DNA of 7,044 nucleotides from Chloroflexales bacterium (GCA_013336035.1 JAAXUL010000418.1:1-7044); one strand, 5' to 3'; shown: positions 1-6,207, numbered from the stretch's first letter. Notes: generated from the sequence alone by a model not told the origin. A program made the numbers and translations.

Positions 1-927
1 CGGATCCTGGCCGGCGAGAGCTACGGCACCACCAGGGCCGGCGGCCTGGCCGGCTACCTGCAAGAGCGCTACGGCCTCTACCTGAACGGCCTGATGCTGA
101 TCTCGTCGGTGCTGAACTTCCAGACCCTCGAGTTCGAGCCCGGCAACGACCTGCCCTATCTGCTCTTTCTGCCCAGCTACACGGCCACAGCCTTCTACCA
201 CGGGCGCCTGCCCGCCGAGCTGCAGCAAGACCTGCGGGCGACCCTGGCCGAGGTAGAGGCGTTCGCCCTGGGCGAGTACGCGACGGCCCTGCTGCGCGGC
301 GCCGACCTGCCCCCCGAGCAGCGCGCCGCCGTCGCCGCTCGGCTGGCCCGCTACACCGGGCTGAGCGAGCAGTACATCGCGCGCAGCGACCTGCGCATCC
401 GCGACGACCGCTTCGTGAAGGAGCTGCTGCGCGAGGAGGGGCGCACGGTCGGCCGGCTCGACAGCCGCTTCCAGGGCGTCGACCGCGACACGGTGGGCGA
501 GCGCGCCGAGTTCGACCCAAGCCTGGCCGCGATCATCGGCCCTTACACTGCCGCGCTCAACGACTACGTGCGCAGCGACCTGAAGTTCGAGAGCGACCTG
601 CCGTACGAGGTGCTCACCGGGCGCGTCCACCCATGGCGCGCCGACCACGAGAACAGGTACATCGACGTGGCCGAGACCCTGCGGGGCGCGATCGCCCGCA
701 ACCCCCACCTGCGCGTCTACGTCGCGAGCGGCTACTATGACCTGGCGACGCCCTACTTCGCCACGAGCTACACCCTGAGCCATCTAGGACTCGACGCCAG
801 CCTGCGGGGCAACCTGGCCGTCAGCCTCTACGAGGCCGGGCATATGATGTACATCCACCGCCCGTCCCTGGCCAGGCTGCGCCAGGAGCTGGCGGCCTTC
901 GTGAGTGCCACAGGAGGGCCGGCATAA
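1..927 (+). CDS. S10-family serine carboxypeptidase-like protein, 5' end missing
   Basis: The open frame runs in from the left edge, leaving 308 codons of the C-terminal part. The first residues contain GESYG, the nucleophile motif of peptidase family S10, so the catalytic Ser is codon 7 of the visible part. The remaining triad members follow in the right order: Asp at about codon 247 in the SGYYDLATP stretch, and His at codon 281 in AGHMMYIHRPS. The spacing matches bacterial S10 enzymes related to serine carboxypeptidases, which remove C-terminal residues from peptides, usually outside the cytoplasm. The N-terminal part, including any signal peptide, lies off the window, so localisation cannot be judged. 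Internal ATGs such as the one at 94 are not starts, because the catalytic Ser lies upstream of them. The stop is one base before the start of the next hydrolase, so the two are probably co-transcribed. The substrate is unknown. Confidence 0.9.
   Translation, partial: RILAGESYGTTRAGGLAGYLQERYGLYLNGLMLISSVLNFQTLEFEPGNDLPYLLFLPSYTATAFYHGRLPAELQQDLRATLAEVEAFALGEYATALLRGADLPPEQRAAVAARLARYTGLSEQYIARSDLRIRDDRFVKELLREEGRTVGRLDSRFQGVDRDTVGERAEFDPSLAAIIGPYTAALNDYVRSDLKFESDLPYEVLTGRVHPWRADHENRYIDVAETLRGAIARNPHLRVYVASGYYDLATPYFATSYTLSHLGLDASLRGNLAVSLYEAGHMMYIHRPSLARLRQELAAFVSATGGPA
912..918 (+). promoter_or_regulatory. Shine-Dalgarno for the alpha/beta hydrolase
   Basis: AGGAGGG lies 10 bases before the ATG at 929, inside the last codons of the upstream peptidase gene. 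It selects the ATG at 929 over the in-frame GTG at 905, which would lie upstream of the ribosome binding site. Confidence 0.75.
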
Positions 928-928
928 T

Positions 929-1750
929 ATGCAGGACAGCCACACGATCAGCGCGGCGCGCGGCCACCTACAGGTGCAGGACACACGGCTGAGCTACCTG
1001 GACTGGGGCGGGAGTGGGCCGCCCGCGCTGCTGCTGCATGGCATCACCAGCAGCGCGGCGACGCTCTGGCGGGTGGGGCCGGCCCTGGCCGCGGCCGGCC
1101 TCAGGCCGATCGCCCTGGATATGCCGGGGCACGGTGAGAGCGACACGAGCCGCGCCCACGCCATCAACACGATCGCCGGGCTGGTCGGCGATACGATCAT
1201 TGCGCTGGGGCTACACGAGGTGACCCTGCTAGGCCACTCGTGGGGCGGCGCCACGGCCCTGGCCCTGGCGGGGGGCAGCCACCCGGCCCGCGACGCCATC
1301 GCGCGGGCAGTGCTGGTAGACCCGGCCCTGGCCATAGAGACGGGCTGGGGAGAGGAAGCCCTTCCGAGCTACGTAGAGGGTGTCGGCGAACCGGCGACGG
1401 CCGGCGCGGCCGCGATCAGGGCGAAGAACCCGGCCTGGGATGAGGGCGATGTCTACTGGAAGGCCATCGCGATGGAGCAGTGCCGTCGCGAGCAGGTGAT
1501 GGGCTTCTTCCAGCCGCCGGCTGACTGGGACCTGCTGGGGCGCATCGCGCACGTCGCCGTGCCGCTGCTAGTCATGGTGGCCGCGCCCGGGTATTCCGTC
1601 ATCCCCGAGGGGCGCCTCGCCGAGGTGCGCGCCGCCCTCACCCCGGGCCGCGACGAGCTTGTCGTGGTGCCGGGCACGACCCACAACATGTTCCGGGGTC
1701 CAGGGTACGAGCGGACCATGGCGGCCCTGCTGCGCTGGCTCGCAGGGTAG
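929..1750 (+). CDS. alpha/beta hydrolase fold protein
   Basis: This is a 273-residue single-domain alpha/beta hydrolase. Visible landmarks are the oxyanion-hole motif LLHG (His37-Gly38), the DMPGHGES segment around residues 64-71, the nucleophile elbow GHSWGG with Ser104, and the catalytic His252 in GTTHNMF. The usual acid after strand 7 is not obvious, since the expected place reads VAAPGYSVIPEG. Asp131 in VLVDPA, after strand 6, is an alternative acid, a position known for example in the haloalkane dehalogenase LinB. Members of this fold include esterases, lactonases and peptidases, so the substrate cannot be told. No signal peptide is seen, so it is probably cytoplasmic. The start was chosen for its strong Shine-Dalgarno and the one-base gap from the S10 peptidase stop, which implies translational coupling. 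A hairpin terminator follows six bases after the stop. Confidence 0.9.
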   Translation: MQDSHTISAARGHLQVQDTRLSYLDWGGSGPPALLLHGITSSAATLWRVGPALAAAGLRPIALDMPGHGESDTSRAHAINTIAGLVGDTIIALGLHEVTLLGHSWGGATALALAGGSHPARDAIARAVLVDPALAIETGWGEEALPSYVEGVGEPATAGAAAIRAKNPAWDEGDVYWKAIAMEQCRREQVMGFFQPPADWDLLGRIAHVAVPLLVMVAAPGYSVIPEGRLAEVRAALTPGRDELVVVPGTTHNMFRGPGYERTMAALLRWLAG

Positions 1751-1755
1751 CAAAT

Positions 1756-1778
1756 AAGGGAGGGCCGAGCCCTCCCTT
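1756..1778. terminator. Bidirectional hairpin between convergent genes
   Basis: A perfect 10-bp inverted repeat (AAGGGAGGGC / GCCCTCCCTT) with a 3-base loop sits between the stop of the + strand hydrolase (1750) and the stop of the - strand recombinase (1802). No long T tract follows on the + strand; on the - strand the stem is followed by ATTTG. The convergent placement makes a shared terminator likely, although it is a poor canonical U-tract terminator. Confidence 0.75.
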
Positions 1779-1801
1779 GAACGCTGAAGTGATGGGCTGT
1801 C

Positions 1802-2767
1802 CTACGAGGCCTGCTGCTCGCGGCGCTGGGGGAGGTGATTGTTAGCGTGGCCGCCGTGGCCGTTGTAGCCGTTGGTACGCACGATCTCGGCGTAGCGGCG
1901 CGTGCTGCGCGGGTCGCGATGGCCTAGGATGCGCCTGACAACCTGCTCGGGGTAGAAGGCGATCAGCTCAGCGGCGGCGGTGTGGCGCAGGTGGTGCAGC
2001 GTATAGCGCGGCGTCTCGCGCCCATCTACGATATCGACCAGGCGAGCCTGCTTGCAGACCTGGACCCAGCGGCGATGCAGCGTGTCGTACGAGGCCCGGT
2101 TGCCCCGCGAAGAGCGGAACAGGGGCGTCTCGGGCGTGATGCCATCGCCCATATCGCGGATCCAGCCGCGCAGGCCACGCAGACTGCGGGGCATCGCGTC
2201 AGGGGTAAGGGCGACCATACGCTTGGTGCCGCCCTTGCTATCCTGGACCAGCAGGACCTCGCGCCCGGGCTCGAGAATGACATCGCCGACGTTGAGGTTC
2301 AGGACCTCGTCAGTACGAACGCCGATCTCGCGCAGCAGGGTAAAGATGAGGCGATAGGGCTGCGGGCACGAGGCGATGGCCGTATCAAGGGCCCGCCGCT
2401 CGGCCTCGCTGGCGATAGGCTGGGGGCGATGCTCGGCGTGGTAGCGGGCGCCCACCTGATCCAGCGGGTTGTAGAGCGAGTAACCCCGGACAACGGCCCA
2501 GCGAAAAAAACGCCCCAGGCTGGCGATGCGCCGGTTGGTAGTGCCGGGCTGCTCGTCGCGGCTATCGAGAAAATCCTTGATATCGGAGGTGGAGACGGCC
2601 TCGAGGGACTTGGTGATCACCGCTGCCGCTGTGCGCAGGTCGCAGCGGTACGATGTGATCGTGTTGTTACTCAGGCCGTGCTCGCTCTTGATATCGCTCA
2701 GGAAAGCCTCCAGCTCGCTGGCGATGGTCCGTGGGCGATGGGTGGTGAGGCTGCCGGTTGTGGACAT
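1802..2767 (-). CDS. Tyrosine recombinase / phage-type integrase (XerC/D-like)
   Basis: This 321-residue site-specific recombinase cuts and rejoins DNA through a 3'-phosphotyrosine link. The N-terminal core-binding (SAM-like) domain spans about residues 14-100, including NNTITSYRCDLR, and the catalytic domain about 118-298. The expected catalytic residues are present: Arg151 (EIGVRTDEV), Lys178 in the beta-hairpin (DSKGG), His258 and Arg261 (HHLRH), His283 (LGHRD) and Tyr292 (TRRYAEI), with the usual nine-residue His-Tyr spacing. It should therefore be active. The tail after residue 298 is polar and Gly/His/Asn-rich. The ATG at 2767 was chosen because AGGAGGG lies just upstream; an in-frame extension to 2860 adds 31 residues that look non-coding. 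By eye the gene is less strictly GC-ending than its neighbours, which would fit acquired DNA. No cargo genes, tRNA or att pair are visible nearby, so it could be a solitary integrase or the edge of a decayed element. A housekeeping XerC/D role is less likely but possible. Confidence 0.92.
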   Translation of the reverse strand: MSTTGSLTTHRPRTIASELEAFLSDIKSEHGLSNNTITSYRCDLRTAAAVITKSLEAVSTSDIKDFLDSRDEQPGTTNRRIASLGRFFRWAVVRGYSLYNPLDQVGARYHAEHRPQPIASEAERRALDTAIASCPQPYRLIFTLLREIGVRTDEVLNLNVGDVILEPGREVLLVQDSKGGTKRMVALTPDAMPRSLRGLRGWIRDMGDGITPETPLFRSSRGNRASYDTLHRRWVQVCKQARLVDIVDGRETPRYTLHHLRHTAAAELIAFYPEQVVRRILGHRDPRSTRRYAEIVRTNGYNGHGGHANNHLPQRREQQAS

Positions 2768-2770
2768 ACG

Positions 2771-2777
2771 CCCTCCT
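2771..2777 (-). promoter_or_regulatory. Shine-Dalgarno for the recombinase
   Basis: On the - strand AGGAGGG ends three bases before the ATG at 2767. The AGGAGG core is four bases away, which is short but workable. It supports the 321-residue start rather than the longer frame beginning at 2860. Confidence 0.6.
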
Positions 2778-2896
2778 CTGTGACACCTCGTGCGCTCCCC
2801 TGCTCCGTTAGTCGCCCTGGATGTCCGTAGCTCGGCGCCTACGAGGCCATGGGCATACACCGGCCACAGCGAAGCCAGCCGGGAATGCTGCCTCTA

Positions 2897-2918
2897 CCCC
2901 TGTCACTAGTGACGGGGG
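2897..2918. repeat. Palindrome in the recombinase leader
   Basis: A perfect 12-bp palindrome, GTCACTAGTGAC, occupies 2902-2913. It is flanked outward by one mismatched pair and then four C/G pairs, giving a 22-bp dyad at 2897-2918. It lies about 130 bp upstream of the recombinase start. It could be an operator for a dimeric regulator or a recombinase-related site; no function is shown by the sequence. Confidence 0.6.
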
Positions 2919-3053
2919 AGCCCATGCATCACCGCGGGCCCGGGGTGTGTCGAGGGGCCTCAGGGGGTGCAACCGCATCCAGCGAGACGGCTTCCGCAGA
3001 CTCAGGTGCCGCGAGCCGCTTGTCATCTGACTTATCATTTCATCTTGATTTGC

Positions 3054-3062
3054 ATTATAGCA
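3054..3062 (-). promoter_or_regulatory. Extended -10 promoter reading toward the recombinase
   Basis: On the - strand this reads TGC followed by TATAAT, a perfect -10 box with the TGn extension, in an AT-rich stretch. The hexamer 17 bp upstream is TAGAAT, only a weak -35, which is acceptable for an extended -10 promoter. Transcription would start near 3047 and give a leader of about 280 nt before the recombinase ATG. Confidence 0.5.
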
Positions 3063-3100
3063 AAAAGTACGCAGTAATTCTAGTTCAGATCCCCGAATAT

Positions 3101-3129
3101 TTGAGATCTCATTGATCGCGTTTTATCTT
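3101..3129 (+). promoter_or_regulatory. Candidate + strand promoter in the AT-rich island
   Basis: TTGAGA (3101-3106), a 17-bp spacer and TATCTT (3124-3129) match 5/6 and 4/6 of the σ70 hexamers. The palindrome TGAGATCTCA (3102-3111) overlaps the -35 box and could be an operator. A transcript would begin near 3136 and run into the inverted repeats at 3153-3296; no + strand gene follows. Confidence 0.3.
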
Positions 3130-3152
3130 TCGATTGACACATAAGATTACAA

Positions 3153-3252
3153 GCGCCCTCACTGGGTATCGTAGGGCGCGCGCGGCATCCAGACCGTAGC
3201 TTCCTCGGATTGGGCATGCGGAAGAGGGTGTGAGTTATCCGTCGTGCCGCGC
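3153..3252. repeat. Abutting inverted repeats, possible structured RNA
   Basis: Stem A is GCGCCCT (3153-3159) with AGGGCGC (3173-3179). Directly next to it, stem B is GCGCGGCA (3180-3187) with TGCCGCGC (3245-3252), and it encloses a smaller CTTCC/GGAAG stem (3200-3204 with 3220-3224). The stems are perfect and contiguous, as in a coaxially stacked RNA fold. In GC-rich DNA some such pairing arises by chance, and it matches no RNA family I recognise. Confidence 0.35.
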
Positions 3253-3272
3253 TGTGAGCAAGCGCAGCGCAG

Positions 3273-3295
3273 AAGACGCCCCGAAGAGGCGTCTT
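3273..3295. terminator. Hairpin downstream of the DsbA-like gene
   Basis: AAGACGCC (3273-3280) and GGCGTCTT (3288-3295) form a perfect 8-bp stem with a 7-base loop, 10 bases past the stop of the - strand gene. The - strand side has no U tract, while the + strand side continues with TC. It could end transcripts from either direction. Confidence 0.6.
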
Positions 3296-3305
3296 TCAGC
3301 GTCCC

Positions 3306-4055
3306 TTAGCTCCCCGCCTTTTGCTGGATCAGATCCTCGAAGACACGGAAGGCGAGCGCGCCACGCAAGAGCTGGCCGTTGACCAGAAAGTTGGGCGTCG
3401 AGCTAATCCCCAGCCGCGCGGCGGCGTTGGTCTCGGCCATCACCGCCTGCTCTCTGGCTGGATCGTTGAGGCAGGTGGTAAAGGCATCGATCTCGAGGCC
3501 CAGATCGGCGGCGAACTCGACGAAGACATCGCGGTCGCGCTTTGGCACACCGCCCCACTCTTCCTGGTGGGTCGTAAACAGACGCTCGTACATCGGCCAG
3601 TACTGGCCCTGGTCGGCGGCGCACTGGGCGGCGATGGCCGCAGGCAAGGCTGACGGGTGAATCTCGACCAGCGGGAAATCACGCGCGACATAGCGCACGA
3701 TGCCGGCCTCGACGAACTGCGCCACGATCTGCGGGCGCGTATCGCGGAAGAACTGCTGGCAGAACGGGCACTCGAAGTCGGTGAACTCGATGATCGTGAC
3801 CGGGGCGTCGGGGCTGCCAAGCGCGCGCGGGTCATCGGCCCGGATCTGCAGAGCCTCTTCGAGGCTCGGCGGCGGCGGGCCGGGCGTGCGCGTGGGGCCC
3901 GGGGTGACGGGGGCAAGCGTGGGCCGGCCCTCCAGGGCCACGGCGGTCTGGCGCTCCTCGACCAGCGAGCGGGCCGGTGCGGGCGGCACATATGAGCCAC
4001 AGGCTGCAAGCAGCAGGGCGATTGCGGCAAGCAGTGCGGGGGAGGATCGTTTCAC
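3306..4055 (-). CDS. DsbA-family thioredoxin-fold lipoprotein
   Basis: This 249-residue protein begins with a lipoprotein signal: Lys/Arg at 2-3, a hydrophobic stretch at 7-18, and the lipobox LAAC with Cys19 as the predicted lipidated residue. A Pro/Thr-rich linker (about 44-64) leads to a thioredoxin-like domain (about 82-245). The redox motif is CPFC (Cys96, Cys99), and the cis-Pro is Pro221 in STPNFLVNG. This matches the Thioredoxin_4 / BdbD-like branch of DsbA proteins, which make or shuffle disulfides in exported proteins on the outer face of the membrane. Two more cysteines, Cys145 and Cys195, may form a structural disulfide. The GTG start at 4055 is chosen because it gives a proper lipoprotein signal, follows a Shine-Dalgarno, and lies downstream of a TATAAT box that would exclude the upstream in-frame start at 4124. 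No DsbB or VKOR partner is visible here. Confidence 0.9.
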   Translation of the reverse strand: MKRSSPALLAAIALLLAACGSYVPPAPARSLVEERQTAVALEGRPTLAPVTPGPTRTPGPPPPSLEEALQIRADDPRALGSPDAPVTIIEFTDFECPFCQQFFRDTRPQIVAQFVEAGIVRYVARDFPLVEIHPSALPAAIAAQCAADQGQYWPMYERLFTTHQEEWGGVPKRDRDVFVEFAADLGLEIDAFTTCLNDPAREQAVMAETNAAARLGISSTPNFLVNGQLLRGALAFRVFEDLIQQKAGS

Positions 4056-4062
4056 GGGCGCG

Positions 4063-4070
4063 CACCTTTC
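4063..4070 (-). promoter_or_regulatory. Shine-Dalgarno for the DsbA-like GTG start
   Basis: On the - strand GAAAGGTG lies seven bases before the GTG at 4055. It supports that non-ATG start. Confidence 0.5.
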
Positions 4071-4106
4071 AAGGATGGGCGGGCCACACGCGAGCCCGAC
4101 CGCGCC

Positions 4107-4112
4107 ATTATA
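4107..4112 (-). promoter_or_regulatory. -10 box for the DsbA-like gene
   Basis: On the - strand this is a perfect TATAAT in a GC-rich gap. The hexamer 17 bp upstream (TAGGCG) is weak. The predicted start near 4100 leaves a leader of about 45 nt before the GTG at 4055. The DsbA-like gene may therefore be transcribed on its own as well as by read-through from the HTH gene. Confidence 0.5.
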
Positions 4113-4183
4113 CCGCCCCCCCATTGCCGGCGCCTACATCCTCGCACACGAGCCGCGACTGGAGCGCCAGGGCTATTCCTCGC

Positions 4184-4834
4184 TCAGGGGCGATCCTCTA
4201 TTTGGATCTGAGCGACCGGCTCATAGCCGGCAGCGACAGACAGGTGGACCTCGTTCGAGATGCGGCTGATGCGCCGCAGCAGGCGGGCGCTCTCTTCGGG
4301 GCGAGGGTGGACATCCTCGGATAGCTGCATGGCAGACTCGACCAGCGAGTCACGGAAGAAGAGGGCGGCCTCGAGCGCGGCGGTGAGGGGCATGCCGGCT
4401 CGGCGGGCGTGGACAGCATAGTCGGCGCCGATCCGGCGGGCCTCGACCAGCAGATCCTCGTCGTCGCGAGGATTGTTGATATAGTGGAGCACGACGCCCA
4501 TGAGCTGCTGGCCGATGCGGCGCCAGGCGGCGCGGTCGGTCTCATCGATCCGCGCAAGCCAGGTATGGCGCGAGTTCGGAGCGCTGGCCAGGTCATTTCT
4601 GGCCTGGGCCAGGGCACGGACGGCCCAGGCGCTGCCAAGGGCGCGTGTGCTAAGGGGCTTGCGCGCGGCAAGGGTCTCGATATCGTGGCGCGAGAAGCGC
4701 CGATGTCCGCCCGGAGTGACATAGACGGGGATGGCCCCGGCATCGGCCCAGCGCCGTAATGTGGTGCTATGGACGCCCAGGAGCCTGCTGGCCGCAGAGA
4801 GCGAGAGGTAGACCGAGTCATCGCCATCTGTCAT
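4184..4834 (-). CDS. Excisionase/MerR-type HTH regulator with C-terminal helical domain
   Basis: This 216-residue protein has a winged-helix DNA-binding domain of the excisionase/MerR type at about residues 9-56: YLSLSAASRLLGVHSTTLRRWADAG is the helix-turn-helix, followed by the wing GGHRRFSRHDIETL. Residues about 92-205 form a mostly helical region (RIGQQLMGVVLHY, ARRIGADYAVHARRAGMPL, AALFFRDSLVESAM). This is reminiscent of the helical sensor-like domain found N-terminally in RsbR-type proteins; that link is inference from pattern only. The protein probably binds DNA and responds to an unknown signal. The ATG at 4834 is chosen because TGAGG lies eight bases upstream and the promoter would start transcription near 4866, too close for the in-frame TTG at 4861. 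It is divergent from the PLP enzyme operon and upstream of the DsbA-like gene, so either could be a target. It is too long and too distant to be an obvious recombinase excisionase. Confidence 0.85.
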   Translation of the reverse strand: MTDGDDSVYLSLSAASRLLGVHSTTLRRWADAGAIPVYVTPGGHRRFSRHDIETLAARKPLSTRALGSAWAVRALAQARNDLASAPNSRHTWLARIDETDRAAWRRIGQQLMGVVLHYINNPRDDEDLLVEARRIGADYAVHARRAGMPLTAALEAALFFRDSLVESAMQLSEDVHPRPEESARLLRRISRISNEVHLSVAAGYEPVAQIQIEDRP

Positions 4835-4872
4835 CTCGGAAACCTCAGCAAATCTATGCAATAGTTATTGGG

Positions 4873-4901
4873 ATTATAGAGAGGGCGCCGGAGGCTGTCA
4901 A
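4873..4901 (-). promoter_or_regulatory. Consensus σ70 promoter of the HTH regulator
   Basis: On the - strand this reads TTGACA (4901-4896), a 17-bp spacer and TATAAT (4878-4873): perfect hexamers at ideal spacing. The start is expected near 4866, with a leader of about 32 nt to the ATG at 4834. The spacer is 17 bp, not the 19-20 bp typical of MerR-activated promoters, so simple repression or constitutive use is more likely. Confidence 0.85.
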
Positions 4902-4913
4902 ACGTTGGCGCCA
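4884..4913. repeat. Palindromic GGCGCC pair around the divergent promoter
   Basis: GGCGCC lies inside the promoter spacer (4884-4889) and again just upstream of the -35 as TGGCGCCA (4906-4913), next to AACGTT (4901-4906). The two sites are 23 bp apart centre to centre, about two helical turns. They could be operator half-sites for autoregulation or control of both divergent units, but GGCGCC is common in GC-rich DNA. Confidence 0.35.
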
Positions 4914-4935
4914 CGCCGCCCGAGGCGAGTCCAGT

Positions 4936-4941
4936 TACAAT
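4936..4941 (+). promoter_or_regulatory. Candidate -10 box for the PLP enzyme operon
   Basis: TACAAT matches five of six -10 bases in the divergent gap, about 80 bp upstream of the ATG at 5023. No good -35 is found 16-18 bp upstream, so this promoter would need an activator, if it is real. Confidence 0.3.
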
Positions 4942-5022
4942 ACAGCACATCTGTTAGGACCCCGCGCTGATCGCCTTCCGGCCAACGAGGCGCCAGCTGC
5001 ACGCCTGGCGCAAGGAACCCCT

Positions 5023-6207
5023 ATGAGCATCTTCACAGCCGCCGTCCACGCGGGCCGCCCCGAGGGAGGCGACCCTTCGATCCCCTCGGTCCCAGGCATC
5101 GACCTGGCAGTCAGCTTCCGCGCCGCCGACGCGGCGACCCTGCACACGATCCTGGCTGGCGAGGCGCCCGGCTTCTCGTACTCGCGCTACGGCAGCCCGA
5201 CCAACGCAGCCCTCGAGGCGGCCCTCTGCGCCCTCGAGGGGGCGGCCACCGCGCGGGCCTGCGCCTCGGGCATGGCGGCGATCCACGTGGCCCTGCTGCT
5301 CACGGGCCTGGAGGCGGGCGACACCCTGCTGGTGGCCCAGGAATCGTACGGGGCCACCTTCGCCCTGGCCGACACTGTGCTGCGCCGCCTCGGGGTGCGC
5401 CCCATCTTCGTCGACGCGACCGACCAGGCGGCCCTGGGGGCAGCCCTGGCCGAGCACCAGCCGCGGGCGCTGATCGTCGAGCCGATCTCGAACCCGCTGC
5501 TACACCTGTGCGACGTCGAGGCCACGGCCCGGCTCTGCCACGAGCACGGCGCGCAGCTGATCGTCGACGCCACCTTCGCCACGCCATACCTGCTGCGGCC
5601 GCTCGCGCAGGGCGCCGATATTGTGCTCCACAGCCTGACCAAGTACATCGGCGGACACGACGATGTGCTCGGCGGGGTGGTGCTGGCCAGCGAGCGCTAC
5701 GCCGCCGACCTGCGCAGCCTGACCATCCTGACCGGCGGGCTGCTCGACCCCCACGCGGCCTACCTGGCCCTGCGCGGGCTGCGGACCCTGCCCCTGCGCA
5801 TGCGCGAGCACTGCAGCAACGCCGCCGAGGTGGCCGCATGGCTCACCGCCCAGCCCGGCATCGCGGCCGTCCACTACCCGGGCCTGCCCGCGCACCCCCA
5901 GCACGATCTGGCCAGACGCATGCTGCCCGTGGGCTTCGGGGGCATGGTGGCCTTCGACCTGGCGGCGGGCAACGAGGCCGCCGTGCTGCGCTTCCTCGAC
6001 GCCCTGCGGCTGGTGCTGCCGGTGACGACCCTGGGCGGCGTGGCGAGCCAGATCCTCTACCCGGCTATGTCGTCGCACCGGGCGCTGCCGCCCGATCACC
6101 GCCGCGCCCTCGGCATCGGCGACGGCCTCGTGCGCCTCTCGGCCGGCATCGAGGACCTGTCCGACATCAAGGCGGACCTGGCGGGGGCGCTGGCCGCGGC
6201 GAGCTAA
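5023..6207 (+). CDS. PLP-dependent trans-sulfuration-family enzyme (Cys/Met metabolism)
   Basis: This 394-residue enzyme has the full length of the cystathionine gamma-synthase / gamma-lyase / O-acetylhomoserine sulfhydrylase family. Landmarks are YSRYGSPT (53-60), which supplies the Tyr and Arg that hold the phosphate of the neighbouring subunit's cofactor; ASGMAA (81-86); Tyr109, which stacks on the PLP ring; Asp182 in VDATF, which binds the pyridine nitrogen; the Schiff-base Lys207 in HSLTKYIGGH; and Arg371 in VRLSAGIED, which binds the substrate carboxylate. Specificity is uncertain. The Cys of typical methionine gamma-lyases is Ala111, and the Glu of the GGxES motif of cystathionine enzymes is Ala341 (GGVAS). 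The ATG at 5023 has AAGGA six bases upstream and matches the family N-terminus; longer in-frame starts run into the divergent promoter. It is cytoplasmic and probably tetrameric. The next gene starts 16 bases after its stop. Confidence 0.92.
   Translation: MSIFTAAVHAGRPEGGDPSIPSVPGIDLAVSFRAADAATLHTILAGEAPGFSYSRYGSPTNAALEAALCALEGAATARACASGMAAIHVALLLTGLEAGDTLLVAQESYGATFALADTVLRRLGVRPIFVDATDQAALGAALAEHQPRALIVEPISNPLLHLCDVEATARLCHEHGAQLIVDATFATPYLLRPLAQGADIVLHSLTKYIGGHDDVLGGVVLASERYAADLRSLTILTGGLLDPHAAYLALRGLRTLPLRMREHCSNAAEVAAWLTAQPGIAAVHYPGLPAHPQHDLARRMLPVGFGGMVAFDLAAGNEAAVLRFLDALRLVLPVTTLGGVASQILYPAMSSHRALPPDHRRALGIGDGLVRLSAGIEDLSDIKADLAGALAAAS

Larger units (their letters stand above)
2768..3305. 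other. Gene-free region upstream of the recombinase
   Basis: This stretch of about 540 bp lies between the recombinase start and the stop of the DsbA-like gene. No convincing protein is seen; the short frames on both strands are Arg/Pro-rich and unlike proteins. Three parts can be told apart: GC-rich sequence at 2768-3022 with a perfect 12-bp palindrome; an AT-rich island at about 3023-3152 with promoter-like motifs on both strands; and a stretch at 3153-3296 with several inverted repeats. No tRNA or CRISPR repeat is present. The AT-rich island in otherwise very GC-rich DNA suggests a control region or imported sequence. Confidence 0.7.

Noticed and set aside
1982..2830. Long + strand open frame opposite the recombinase
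   Set aside because: It is antisense to a gene with full catalytic motifs, is Ala/Arg/Gly-rich without domains, and is explained by GC-rich codon use.
2808..3038. Small - strand frame upstream of the recombinase
   Set aside because: Arg/Pro-rich composition, no clear Shine-Dalgarno and no family resemblance. The region fits a leader or control segment better.
4184..4834. HTH protein as the excisionase partner of the recombinase
   Set aside because: It is 216 residues with a large extra domain, while recombination directionality factors are small. It is also separated from the recombinase by a lipoprotein gene and has its own promoter.
4884..4913. MerR-type activated promoter with elongated spacer
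   Set aside because: The spacer is 17 bp and both hexamers are perfect consensus, so no DNA-twisting activator is needed.
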